The position numbers were made by a program, and so were the translations under genes. Of a stretch of 64,000 nt of DNA, positions 56,034 through 64,000 are shown one piece after another. The DNA comes from Roseibium sediminis (GTDB taxonomy: Bacteria > Pseudomonadota > Alphaproteobacteria > Rhizobiales > Stappiaceae). Within the stretch, counting starts at the first letter, position 1. Each line of letters opens with the position of its first letter. The stretch covers positions 113,540 to 177,539 of the forward strand of contig NZ_VXDB01000011.1 in NCBI RefSeq assembly GCF_008711325.1. The letters are read 5' to 3'. Under the pieces are notes generated by a model. The model was not told the origin of the DNA. It ran no database searches and worked only from the letters and a program-made list of their open reading frames with translations.

Positions 56034-56827
56034 TCACCACCTACCGGCGACGGGCGCGGAACCTTTGAAAACAGGCGGAAGAAATTCTCCGTCGTCTGCC
56101 GGGCCATTTCTTCGGCACTCACTCCGTGCACTTCGGCAAGAACCGCTGCAGTCATCGCCGTATATGCCGGTTCATTGCGTTTGCCGCGACGCGGTTGCGG
56201 CGCGAGATAGGGCGCATCGGTTTCCACCAGCAGGCGATCGATTGGAACATCACGGGCAATTGCCCGCAGCTCTTCAGAGCGTTTGAAGGTGAGTATCCCG
56301 GAAAACGAGACATAGAGGCCGAGCTCGATCCCGGCCATTGCCAGTTCGCGTCCGGATGAAAAGCAATGGAGGACGGCCTTGAAGGGCCCCTTTCCCATTT
56401 CCTCCCGTAAGATGGCCGTCATGTCGTCATCTGCATCGCGTGAATGAATAACCAGCGGCAAACCCGTCTCGCGAGCAGCGGCAATATGGGTTCGCAGTCC
56501 CCTTGCCTGGGCATCCCGCGGAGCCTTGTCGTAGAAGTAATCAAGCCCGGCCTCACCAATGGCGACCACTTTCGGATGAGCGGCAAGGGCGATGATTTCC
56601 GAAGCGGGTATTCCGTCCTCCTCCCCGGCATTGTGGGGGTGAGTACCAACGGAGCAATAGACCGGCTCATGGGCTTCAGCGACAGCAAGGACCTGCGGAA
56701 ACTTGCGCACACGCGTGCAGATGGTCACCATCAATTTCACACCGGCTTCGCTAGCCCGTTCGATCAGGGCTTCGTGTTCGCCGTCGAAGTCTGGGAAATC
56801 TAGATGGCAGTGGCTGTCTACAAGCAT
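56030..56827 (-). CDS. tatD: TatD-family deoxyribonuclease
   Basis: 265 residues of the TatD metal-dependent hydrolase family: DSHCHLDFPDFD at the start, GEAGLDYFYDKAP, HSRDADDDM and ETDAPYLAPQP. Family members are 3'-5' DNases acting in DNA repair or degradation. Its stop overlaps the MBL gene start by 4 bp. Confidence 0.94.
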   Translation of the reverse strand: MLVDSHCHLDFPDFDGEHEALIERASEAGVKLMVTICTRVRKFPQVLAVAEAHEPVYCSVGTHPHNAGEEDGIPASEIIALAAHPKVVAIGEAGLDYFYDKAPRDAQARGLRTHIAAARETGLPLVIHSRDADDDMTAILREEMGKGPFKAVLHCFSSGRELAMAGIELGLYVSFSGILTFKRSEELRAIARDVPIDRLLVETDAPYLAPQPRRGKRNEPAYTAMTAAVLAEVHGVSAEEMARQTTENFFRLFSKVPRPSPVGGE

Positions 56828-56950
56828 GAGAAAGTCTGGGTTCGGTTATTGTGGCTGAATTGGTGTCCATTAAAACGGCTTTCGCCAAACATCCACTTAA
56901 TGAAGAACACAGGCCGACTGGCCTTCAGGAGTCCTGAGGCGCCGATCCGT

Positions 56951-58036
56951 TCAGGCACTTTTCACCCTTAATCTGGCGAGTTTCAACACCAAATCAAGGA
57001 CCACCTGCTTGCGGTCTAGATTGAGGGCATCCGCATCGCGAACTGCCTGATTGAACTGTTCCCATAGGCCGGAAATCTCATGGGCAATGGATAAACCGGA
57101 GGGGCCGGATCGCGCCGACTGCGCCAACAGGCCATGCAGATAGTGTTCTGCGACATGCTGGAAGCTTTCCCAGTTGTCGCTTTGCCCACGCGCCGACACG
57201 AGGTCTCCGAGACCGTGGAGGGCCCCGATGCTTGGCGAACCACCCTCCTGGACAAGCTTCATGAAGCCACGTGCAATCGCCAACCCATCCCCGGCAAGCA
57301 ATACAAAGGCCGATCGGAGGCTACCGTCGGCGTACGACGTGACATCTCGAATGTCCCGTTCGCTTGCAGCCAAATCCGGTGCGAATTTCGACAGGCCGGT
57401 CGCCAACTCACCTTCTGACAATGGAGCAAGGTCAAGTCGGCGGCAGCGAGAACGAATGGTCGGCAGCAGACGCCCCGGTGTATGCGAAAGAACAAGGAAT
57501 ACAGATCGCGCCGGCGGCTCCTCAAGGATCTTCAAAAGTGCGTTGGCCGAGCTTTGGTTCATGTCATCGGCCGCGTCCACAATGCAGACGCGCCATGCGT
57601 TCGCAGATGCAGTGGTTCCAAAAAAGGAAACGGTTTTTCGGACCTCATCAACCGGCAAGTCCGACTTGAACCGCTTGCCGCGTTCATCCCAGGGGCGGCG
57701 CAAATGAAGCACGTTCGGATGCGCACCGGCTGCAATCTGGTGATACACCGTGCTGTCAGAAGACACCGAAAGGGATGAAGCGCTGCCAACGACATCCCCG
57801 AACCGATCCGGATGTGCGAGCGCAAACCGGGCGAAGCGGAAGGCCAGAGTGGCCTTTCCTATCCCCTTAGGCCCTCCGAGTATCCACGCATGATGGAACC
57901 TGTCGGACCTGTAGGCGTCGAGCAAGGCACGTTCAATCTCGGCATGGCCGATCAGGTCAGACTGTTCGCGCGGCAAGGGAACGCCCGGCAGAGCGTCGAC
58001 TTCCGGTGTCTCGACGATCTCGTTGCGCGGGGCCAT
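56951..58036 (-). CDS. holB: DNA polymerase III subunit delta'
   Basis: 361 residues of the clamp-loader AAA+ family. GPKGIGKATLAF is the Walker A region, DAADDMNQSSANALLKILEEPP the Walker B/sensor region, and LLPTIRSRCRRLDLAPL the SRC motif. It also has the HAWILGGP start of alphaproteobacterial delta'. The zinc-binding cysteine module of E. coli delta' is not visible. It lies 3 bp after tmk. Confidence 0.93.
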   Translation of the reverse strand: MAPRNEIVETPEVDALPGVPLPREQSDLIGHAEIERALLDAYRSDRFHHAWILGGPKGIGKATLAFRFARFALAHPDRFGDVVGSASSLSVSSDSTVYHQIAAGAHPNVLHLRRPWDERGKRFKSDLPVDEVRKTVSFFGTTASANAWRVCIVDAADDMNQSSANALLKILEEPPARSVFLVLSHTPGRLLPTIRSRCRRLDLAPLSEGELATGLSKFAPDLAASERDIRDVTSYADGSLRSAFVLLAGDGLAIARGFMKLVQEGGSPSIGALHGLGDLVSARGQSDNWESFQHVAEHYLHGLLAQSARSGPSGLSIAHEISGLWEQFNQAVRDADALNLDRKQVVLDLVLKLARLRVKSA

Positions 58037-58039
58037 GCC

Positions 58040-58729
58040 TCAGTCCTGTTCTTTCAATGTTGCGATGTCTTCCCCACCAGCTTCGACGAAAAGATCCTTG
58101 AAGTGGCGTTCCACGATCCACCAGATTTCCTTCGCCACATGGTCTGAGGAATGACGCCCGTCTACAACGCCAAAACGATCCGGCTCACGTTTGGCAAGGT
58201 CGAGAAACAGAGTACGCCGACGTTCGTGCGTGGCGATGTTGTCGGATTCAAAGCGATCCGGGCCACCAGAAGCATCTGTTTTTGAACGAGCCGAAACCCG
58301 CGACAAACCGATTTCAGCCGGAATATCGATCAGTATCGTCAGGTCCGGCCTCGTCCCGGCCACTGCTACCGTTTCCAGGAGGTCCAGCACCTGAGTATCA
58401 ACCCCGGCTTCGCCTTGATACACGCGCGTTGAATCAGCGAAACGGTCACAGATTACCCAGTCACCACGCTCAAGCGCAGGTACGATCACACTGTCAACGT
58501 GGTCGGCCCGTGCAGCGGCAAAAAGCATCGCCTCGCCGCGAGGACCCAGCTTGCGCGCAGCACCTGACAAGAGCATCTCGCGAATCTTCTCAGCCCCGGG
58601 AGAACCACCCGGTTCACGCGTCAAGATCACCTGAATTCCGAGTTCCTCAAGCCGTTGTTTCAAAAGCGCAATCTGGGTCGTTTTGCCCGCGCCTTCGCCA
58701 CCTTCAAATGTAATGAATTGACCTGTCAC
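58040..58729 (-). CDS. tmk: Thymidylate kinase
   Basis: 229 residues from GTG 58729, which places VTGQFITFEGGEG at the N-terminus as in the family. A GTG at 58786 overlapping the dac stop (GTGA) would add 19 residues. P-loop FEGGEGAGKTTQ, the DR(F/Y) motif CDRFADST, and the LID Arg-rich segment are visible. Makes dTDP from dTMP. Confidence 0.93.
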   Translation of the reverse strand: MTGQFITFEGGEGAGKTTQIALLKQRLEELGIQVILTREPGGSPGAEKIREMLLSGAARKLGPRGEAMLFAAARADHVDSVIVPALERGDWVICDRFADSTRVYQGEAGVDTQVLDLLETVAVAGTRPDLTILIDIPAEIGLSRVSARSKTDASGGPDRFESDNIATHERRRTLFLDLAKREPDRFGVVDGRHSSDHVAKEIWWIVERHFKDLFVEAGGEDIATLKEQD

Positions 58730-58782
58730 CCGACGGTACTCGCTCACCTTGCAGCTTGGCCTAGAGTGTTCTGCATACAGGC

Positions 58783-59997
58783 TCACAGCCAGCCGAACAA
58801 CAGCTCTTGCAGCCCATCGGTCGCACGCGAGAACAAATCCCCTCTTTCGATCCGCTCCCCACCTGTTTCCAGCGGTACACGGTGAACGATCTGCTCACCG
58901 GAGAGCACTATGAGCTCGCCGAGCACCTGTCCCGGCTCAACGGGCGCCTGCACGGGCCCCTGATAGGAAACACGGAGCCGATAATCCAGCGTACCGGCCT
59001 TGGGCAAGAGCACACTGATATCAGACGCTGCCACCAGAGGAACCTCGCTCGCCTGCCCGCCGTGTACGCGGGCAAAAGCGATGGTTTCGCCCTTGGAGAA
59101 AATTGTGCTGATGGAAAAGAGCTCCCACGCTCCGTCCACCACTTCCTTGAGGGCCTGAGCCCGCGCCTTCGCCGATGGAGTGCCCGCAACAATCGCGATA
59201 ACCCGCCGCCCGTCCCGGATGAGGGACGCAGCTGCTGCAAATCCGTCTGTTTCGCTTGATCCGACACCAAATCCGTCAAGACCACGCACTTCGCCCATGA
59301 TCGGGTTTCGGTTGCGTTGAAAAATGCCGTTCCAGGTGAATTTCCCGATCGAGAAAAGCGGATATCTGTCCGCATACTCATGCAGCATGTGTTGGCAAAG
59401 GGCCGCCATATCCTCTGCAGTCGTCACAGCCCCTTTCGCGGGCATTCCCGCCGGGTTATCGAACCGGCTCGCTGTCAGTCCGATACGGGCGACATAACCA
59501 TTCATTCTTTCGGTGAACTTCGCCTCGTCATGATTGAGGCATTCCGCGAGGATGATGGCAGCATCATGGGCCTGATGGACAAGCAGACCCTTGAGAAGGT
59601 CTAGAACCGGTATCTCGGATCCAAGTTCGGCAAACATCGTGGGATTGCCCGAGGGCGCCCCTCCTGTTCGCCACGCATACTCGCTGACCTTGCATGGGGT
59701 TTCCTCGGTGATCTCACCGTCCTTGATCGCCTGAAACACTGTTGCAGCCGTGACAATCCTGGTAAGCCCGGCGGGTTCAAAGGTCTTGTTTCCGTCCTTT
59801 GAATAGAGCACCGATCCGGTTTTGGTTTCGACCAGGAAGGCGATCGGCGCACGTGTTGACAGGACCTCCGCCTTGGCTTGACCGAAATCTGTCACCAGTA
59901 GGCAGACAAACAGGTTGGTCCAAATCGCAGATCGCAAAAATTGACGCACTACACAAGATCCCGCAGAGACCTCCCCGCGCAAGGCACGGGGATCCAA
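58783..59997 (-). CDS. D-alanyl-D-alanine carboxypeptidase homologue, catalytically dead (pseudoenzyme)
   Basis: 404 residues from TTG 59997 (GTG 59949 is an alternative start). A signal peptide precedes an S11/DacA-type transpeptidase-fold domain and a PBP5-type C-terminal domain with an amphipathic tail (GLQELLFGWL). All three active-site motifs of the family are lost. SxxK reads G77-L-T-R80 (in PAGLTRIVT). SxN reads Q142-A-H144. KTG reads G244-V-G246. Surrounding residues are well preserved (SEYAWRTGGAPSGNPTMF; WNGIFQRNRNP). The frame is intact, so a non-catalytic role in the envelope is likely. Downstream of rlpA and 5' of tmk. Confidence 0.9.
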   Translation of the reverse strand: MDPRALRGEVSAGSCVVRQFLRSAIWTNLFVCLLVTDFGQAKAEVLSTRAPIAFLVETKTGSVLYSKDGNKTFEPAGLTRIVTAATVFQAIKDGEITEETPCKVSEYAWRTGGAPSGNPTMFAELGSEIPVLDLLKGLLVHQAHDAAIILAECLNHDEAKFTERMNGYVARIGLTASRFDNPAGMPAKGAVTTAEDMAALCQHMLHEYADRYPLFSIGKFTWNGIFQRNRNPIMGEVRGLDGFGVGSSETDGFAAAASLIRDGRRVIAIVAGTPSAKARAQALKEVVDGAWELFSISTIFSKGETIAFARVHGGQASEVPLVAASDISVLLPKAGTLDYRLRVSYQGPVQAPVEPGQVLGELIVLSGEQIVHRVPLETGGERIERGDLFSRATDGLQELLFGWL

Positions 59998-60022
59998 TCG
60001 TGACGAACTTTAGCGGGTAAGG

Positions 60023-61141
60023 TCAGCGCCCTGCAAGGCGTGTCAGCGGAATCCTGTCACTACGCGCAAAATCAAACAGGCCATGCGCCTTGTCGATGCG
60101 AGTATCCGGGAGATAAGAGGACACGGGGGTCGGGGTTTCACCAACAGGGATGCCTTCAAAACCGTTCTGGACCGGAGCCAACGGTTCGGATGTGAAGCCG
60201 ACCGGAGTGACCGTCGGCACATCAGGCGTAAATGTGTTTGCCGAAGCAACCTTGACGGTGCCGGAATTCAGCTCGAAAGCAGAAGCCGGATCGAAAGCAA
60301 TCTGATAACTCGCCGTTGCATCGAACGAACGCGCCACAGACGCCGAAGCTGTCAGATACGGACGCGGGGCCGGTGCTGGAGCGCCACCAAAAATCAACTG
60401 CGGCGGAACAGAATCTGCCTGAGCAAGCTGCGTTCCCGGGAATGTTCCCCCAGGAGCAACCGCATCCGGTCCGCTGTAGGACGCCATCAGGTACTTTTCA
60501 TCCTTGCCATCGAGGCGAGCCTTGCCGACATACTCGACCTTGACCTTCGCAACCCCGTCCTGCTTCGTGCCCAGCATGTCGGCAACACGTTCCGACAGGT
60601 CGATGATACGATTGCCATGGAAAGGGCCGCGGTCGTTGACGCGAACGATCATCGAGCGACCGTTATTCACGTTCGTTACGCGGGCATAGGACGGAAGCGG
60701 CATGGTCGTATGAGCCGCCGTCAGACCGTAACGGTCGAAAACTTCGCCGTTTGCCGTCTTGCGGCCATGGAAAGTCGGGCCATACCAGGACGCCAATCCG
60801 ACATTTTTGTAGTCCGGATTGTGCTCAGGCTGGTACCACTTGCCGGCAATCTTGTATTTCTTGCCAACCATATACCGTCCGCCACCTTTGGGAACGGACT
60901 GGCCTTCTGCAACGACCTTCGGGCTTCCCTTCACGCCGTATTTGTCAGGACTGAACTTGTTCTTAGTTGGTGTCGTTTTGGGCGTGGAACCGCAAGCTGC
61001 CAAAAGACCGGCAACCGCAGCAACCATCAAGATACGACCGGAATTGGCAACGATACGACGGGTCCGCTCGGACGAAAGTCCGACGGCGTCTGACTGTGTT
61101 GCATGAAACCCAGAGGTCGAAAATACGCCCAACCCAAACAT
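60023..61141 (-). CDS. rlpA: RlpA-family lipoprotein (septal lytic transglycosylase family)
   Basis: 372 residues from ATG 61141 (AGGA about 8 nt upstream); ATG 61210 and GTG 61225 are alternatives. A lipobox LLAAC is followed by a ~60-residue linker and the double-psi barrel of RlpA: GLASWYGPTFHGRKTANGEVFD and RVNDRGPFHGNRIIDLS, including the expected catalytic Asp. RlpA proteins cleave denuded glycan at the septum. No clear SPOR domain at the C-terminus. It is the first gene of the rlpA-dac-tmk-holB run. Confidence 0.92.
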   Translation of the reverse strand: MFGLGVFSTSGFHATQSDAVGLSSERTRRIVANSGRILMVAAVAGLLAACGSTPKTTPTKNKFSPDKYGVKGSPKVVAEGQSVPKGGGRYMVGKKYKIAGKWYQPEHNPDYKNVGLASWYGPTFHGRKTANGEVFDRYGLTAAHTTMPLPSYARVTNVNNGRSMIVRVNDRGPFHGNRIIDLSERVADMLGTKQDGVAKVKVEYVGKARLDGKDEKYLMASYSGPDAVAPGGTFPGTQLAQADSVPPQLIFGGAPAPAPRPYLTASASVARSFDATASYQIAFDPASAFELNSGTVKVASANTFTPDVPTVTPVGFTSEPLAPVQNGFEGIPVGETPTPVSSYLPDTRIDKAHGLFDFARSDRIPLTRLAGR

Positions 61142-61497
61142 CCTGCCATCCTGTTGGTGACGCGCTGGCAGCCCATTCACGCGCGTCTTGTCGTTATCAT
61201 CGAACCACATGATTTTTCGCCGCACAAATACGCCGTCCGGCAGAAAGAAAAACCCTAATGATCCCCAGGCGCTCGCCCCCGCTAAAACGCCAACCGTGAA
61301 TTTAACCGGTTCTTTATTACTTCAAAGTGAATCACACGTCGAGAAATCATCTCGTCGGCGCTGAAACTTGCTCAATCGCCTTTCAAAGTCCAGTCAAATT
61401 CGATTTCCGCCAGCGCTTCCCGGTTATCCAGTGAAACTTCGCCGCTCCGTGTCTCCCCTCTTGACTTTTTGAGGGGAAAGCCTGAAACGGAGGCAAC

Positions 61498-61587
61498 GGA
61501 AGAGTGGTCGAGTGGTTTAAGGCACCGGTCTTGAAAACCGGCGTGCGGGGAACCGTACCGTGGGTTCGAATCCCACCTCTTCCGCCA
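61498..61587 (+). tRNA. tRNA-Ser (anticodon TGA)
   Basis: 90 nt including the encoded CCA. Acceptor GGAAGAG (61498-61504) pairs with CTCTTCC (61577-61583). Anticodon loop CTTGAAA contains TGA. A long variable arm and a TTCGAAT T-loop are present, all consistent with a serine tRNA. The tyrosine recombinase 140 bp downstream suggests that the 3' end is the attachment site. Confidence 0.95.
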
Positions 61588-61677
61588 CCTCCAATTGCAC
61601 CCCTCTTGACATATCCCGCAGAAATCCGCCATTTTCTGCGTTATAAGTTTCCCGCATGAGTTGAAATCCAACCTCTA

Positions 61678-61722
61678 GGGGCACTTTTGGGGCACTTTTT
61701 GGGGCACATTTGGGGCACTTTT
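61678..61722 (+). repeat. Four tandem 11-12-bp repeats before the integrase
   Basis: GGGGCACTTTT occurs four times in a row (61678, 61689 with an extra T, 61701 with A in place of the first T, and 61712). The array ends 4 bp before the integrase start codon. It could bind the recombinase or a regulator, or overlap the leader. Confidence 0.8.
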
Positions 61723-61726
61723 CAAA

Positions 61727-63067
61727 ATGGCGGATTACAAAACGTATATTGAAAAAAAGGGTGATTGGTATCACTACCGGCGCAAGGTGCCCGCCGAATT
61801 TCAGGACATAGACCCGCGCAAATACGTCAAAAAGGCGCTAAAAACACGCGACAGGGCAGAAGCAAGGGCAAGGGCATTGGAGATTGACCGTCAGGTCATG
61901 GCGCAATGGTCAGCCCTGAAGAATGAGAAATCATCCGACCCCGTAGAACGCCGTAAAGCTGCCGTTGATCTTGCAAACGCGCATGGCTTCGATTACCGCC
62001 CGTTTCCTGAAGTCATGAACTTGCCAACTGCCGAATTTGTCGCCCGCGCCGCAAAGCTTGGCGAAATAAGCTCAAATACAAAACTCAATTTTGAAGCCCT
62101 GTTCGGTGGCGCAACCCCCACAACAGAAATCAAAACCAGTGCCCTACTGGATGAATTCGAGAAACTGCGCAAGGCTGAGTTAAGCGGGAAAAGCGACGAT
62201 CAATTGCGCGTTTGGCGCAACCCGCGAAAGAAGGCAATTGCCAATTGGCTAAAGGTCAATCCTGATTTGCCGGTTGATCAGGTAACCCAATTTCACGCCC
62301 TCGACTTTCGCGACTGGTGGCTAGAGCGGATCGAAACCGAAGGGTTGAAATATGGAAGCGCCAACAAGGACATTGTTCACCTAGGCAAGATGCACCGGGA
62401 AATTTGCAAGTTTCACCGTATCCCAAGCGTGAACCCTTTTAGCGGAACCCTCTTGCAGGACGACGAAAAGAACGAACAATTCCCGTTCTCGCGTGAATGG
62501 GTGCAAGATCGGCTGTTACCGGGACTGGCAGGCATGAACGACGAAGCCCGTGCAATTGTCCTAATCGTTGCTTCGACAGGTGCGCGCCCTTCCGAAATTG
62601 CCCGACTTCCAAAAGATAGGTTTATTCTGGATTCCGACATCCCGCATGTATTGATTGAACCAACGGATAAAAACAAGCTGAAGACAAAATATTCCAAGCG
62701 CTCAATTCCATTATGCGGCACGGCGCTATTAGGTGCGGAAATGCTTATTTCGCTGAAGCAGAGGAAATATTTTGAAAAGTCATCAACTCTTTCGGCGACC
62801 GTGAACAAGTATCTTGCACAAAACGGCCTGAAAGAGACGGAAAAGCACACCCTTTACAGTTTGCGCCACACCTTCCAGGACGGCTTAACCGCCCTCGATG
62901 TACCCGACCGAATGCAAACTGAAATCATGGGCCACAAGTTCGACCGGCCCTTATACGGCACCGGCCCGACACTGGAACACAAAAAGCGGATCGTTGACCA
63001 ACTGGCCTTTTTCCTACCCGGCCAAACCCGCCCGGCTTCCATCACGGATGAAAGGCAAAGCGCATGA
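61727..63067 (+). CDS. Tyrosine recombinase / phage-type integrase at tRNA-Ser
   Basis: 446 residues. N-terminal DUF6538-like region (WYHYRRKVPAEFQDIDPRKYVKKALKTRDRAEARARA) and a C-terminal catalytic domain with R287 (STGARPSEI), LYSLRHTF (the usual HxxR is YxxR here), H403 (IMGHK) and the nucleophile Y410 (PLYGTG). Placement directly after tRNA-Ser(TGA) indicates site-specific integration. A small ORF overlaps its stop codon. Base composition is more AT-rich than upstream genes. Confidence 0.93.
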   Translation: MADYKTYIEKKGDWYHYRRKVPAEFQDIDPRKYVKKALKTRDRAEARARALEIDRQVMAQWSALKNEKSSDPVERRKAAVDLANAHGFDYRPFPEVMNLPTAEFVARAAKLGEISSNTKLNFEALFGGATPTTEIKTSALLDEFEKLRKAELSGKSDDQLRVWRNPRKKAIANWLKVNPDLPVDQVTQFHALDFRDWWLERIETEGLKYGSANKDIVHLGKMHREICKFHRIPSVNPFSGTLLQDDEKNEQFPFSREWVQDRLLPGLAGMNDEARAIVLIVASTGARPSEIARLPKDRFILDSDIPHVLIEPTDKNKLKTKYSKRSIPLCGTALLGAEMLISLKQRKYFEKSSTLSATVNKYLAQNGLKETEKHTLYSLRHTFQDGLTALDVPDRMQTEIMGHKFDRPLYGTGPTLEHKKRIVDQLAFFLPGQTRPASITDERQSA

Positions 63068-63222
63068 AAACCGATTTAGAGCCCGCTCAGATTGATTTGA
63101 AGGACGTCCTAACCGATTACTTTCGGGACATACCGGAACCAGTACATGCCTCACCCCAAGACCATCTTGTTTGGGTTGAAAGGCAGATTGCAGCACCAGA
63201 GAAAAAACAGGGCAAAAGGTGA
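63064..63222 (+). CDS. Small hypothetical protein coupled to the integrase
   Basis: 52 residues, starting at an ATG that overlaps the integrase TGA (ATGA). It is charged (MKTDLEPAQIDLKDVL at the N-terminus; basic KKQGKR end) with a PEPVHASPQDHLVWVER segment. The overlap suggests translational coupling. No recognisable domain; it could be an excisionase-like or regulatory peptide, but nothing shows this. Confidence 0.5.
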   Translation: MKTDLEPAQIDLKDVLTDYFRDIPEPVHASPQDHLVWVERQIAAPEKKQGKR

Positions 63223-63356
63223 CCGGCAAACTAAGTGCACCAATACAAACCTTATTATTCTTCATCAAAATCATTTGTTGAACTGCTTGGCAATTCAATA
63301 AACCGCACGACAAAGCTAATGAACATCTTGCATAGCCTAAGCGATAGAAACGACAA

Positions 63357-64000
63357 TCACGGGAACGGGTAGTGAATCGCCTGCCATCCCCCTGCAGAAT
63401 AGCCCATTTTTGTGTAGCAATCGAAGGAACGCCATTTCGGTTTGTCTATTAACGAGAAGAACTCTTGTGTGTTCGCCTCCCCTTTCGGTAGTTTTCCGAA
63501 TTGCGCGAATGACATAATTGCACACGCAGCTAGAGCATCTACAGCATGCTCTAGGGTTGCAGAAGAGAACGCTGTTTCCCGATTGTGCTTTGTTAGATTG
63601 TAGGCATCGTACCATGACAATGATTGAGTTGCCTTACTTGAAGTCCAATTAACAAAAGGCTTTCTGTCGTTTACGTCTGAGTATGGTGACACACGAACTG
63701 AATAGTCACCGAGTTTCAAAACCGGCAACAATTTTACATAGTCATTTGTAGACATCTTCTGCTTATTATATCCATTCGCAATCAATATACCCTTACACTG
63801 AGCCTCGAATTCCGTACAGGAAATAATAAGAAGATTGCGTATTTCGTGACCATAAACATTCAGATTACTAGTCGTTAGGCTAACTACTTCACAAATACGC
63901 TGCAGCGCCTTTACCATAACCCCTAGTTGGAACGAGGTATCAGCGTGATCAGCCCCACCTAAGCGGTCCAGTTTGAATGTTAGTGCATGATTAGCCTGGG
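63357..64000 (-). CDS. Hypothetical protein of the integrated element (5' end outside window)
   Basis: The frame is open from the stop at 63357 to the window edge (at least 213 residues), so the start lies beyond 64000. An internal ATG at 63917 is probably not the start, because the upstream part (HALTFKLDRLGGAD) reads as protein. Soluble, mixed helical sequence; no known motif recognised. AT-rich codon use compared with the chromosome. Confidence 0.6.
   Translation of the reverse strand, partial: QANHALTFKLDRLGGADHADTSFQLGVMVKALQRICEVVSLTTSNLNVYGHEIRNLLIISCTEFEAQCKGILIANGYNKQKMSTNDYVKLLPVLKLGDYSVRVSPYSDVNDRKPFVNWTSSKATQSLSWYDAYNLTKHNRETAFSSATLEHAVDALAACAIMSFAQFGKLPKGEANTQEFFSLIDKPKWRSFDCYTKMGYSAGGWQAIHYPFP

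Noticed and set aside
61372..61774. Minus-strand frames through the tRNA-Ser (reading like EEVGFEPTVRFPARR or KRWDSNPRYG)
   Set aside because: These are antisense translations of the tRNA gene, a well-known false gene prediction.
1..64000. CRISPR arrays, rRNA genes, insertion sequences
   Set aside because: No regularly spaced repeats of CRISPR type, no rRNA sequence and no transposase were seen; the only recombinase is the integrase at 61.7-63.1 kb.

Overview
The window is a 64 kb chromosomal segment of an alphaproteobacterium. Gene order points to the Hyphomicrobiales (Rhizobiales). Diagnostic runs are recG/sdhE-mfd, ftsB-pdhA-pdhB-DUF5076-pdhC-lpd-lipA-ratA, ispDF (fused) divergent from dusB-ntrB-ntrC-ntrY-ntrX-trkA-dat-hfq-hflX, mazG, and rlpA-dac-tmk-holB-tatD-MBL. 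A rhizobial-type intergenic repeat near 23.07 kb fits. A TRAP permease and a mosaic of catabolic genes suggest a free-living, possibly marine lineage such as Stappiaceae, but that is inference.

Layout. 1-8.6 kb: the 3' end of a fused TRAP permease, a UspA protein, CcdA, a SPOR-like envelope protein, the amino-sugar pair glmU-glmS, a YbaN-type and a DUF502 membrane protein. 8.6-14.7 kb: recG diverging from sdhE and mfd. 14.8-23.6 kb: ftsB, the pyruvate dehydrogenase cluster, two small GlsB/YeaQ proteins, a thioesterase, lipA and ratA. 23.7-24.7 kb: two paralogous exported proteins of unknown function. 24.8-38.4 kb: cinA C-terminal domain, ispDF, then the dusB-ntr-trkA-dat-hfq-hflX run. 38.5-41 kb: a VOC/HxlR divergent pair, mazG and an exported cupin.

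41.1-53.0 kb is the main accessory block. All genes from 51.2 down to 41.1 kb lie on the minus strand: a class III aminotransferase, a cupin, a carbamoyl-amino-acid amidohydrolase, a GIY-YIG gene between two palindromic repeats, a dihydropyrimidinase, an adenylate cyclase with a c-heme motif, and an SsuABC/TauABC-type importer whose operon also carries a GNAT gene. Together these encode the hydrolytic and transamination half of reductive pyrimidine breakdown plus an uptake system. A TetR regulator closely resembling RutR is encoded next door, and a near-perfect RutR-type operator (TGACCAATTGGTCA) lies upstream of the aminotransferase, which gives a testable regulon.

53.0-61.2 kb: ArfB, YceI, recX, a likely small RNA, then the cell-envelope/replication cluster. 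The D-alanyl-D-alanine carboxypeptidase homologue in it has lost all three catalytic motifs. 61.5 kb to the end: tRNA-Ser(TGA) followed by a tyrosine recombinase, a small coupled ORF and an AT-richer hypothetical gene, which is the left edge of an integrated element continuing beyond the window.

Strongest leads: the catalytically dead Dac homologue, the RutR-box pyrimidine block with its heme-type cyclase, the glmS ribosome-binding site buried in a hairpin, the GIY-YIG/palindrome cassette inside an operon, and the candidate small RNA at 55.1 kb. No system could be proven new from sequence alone.
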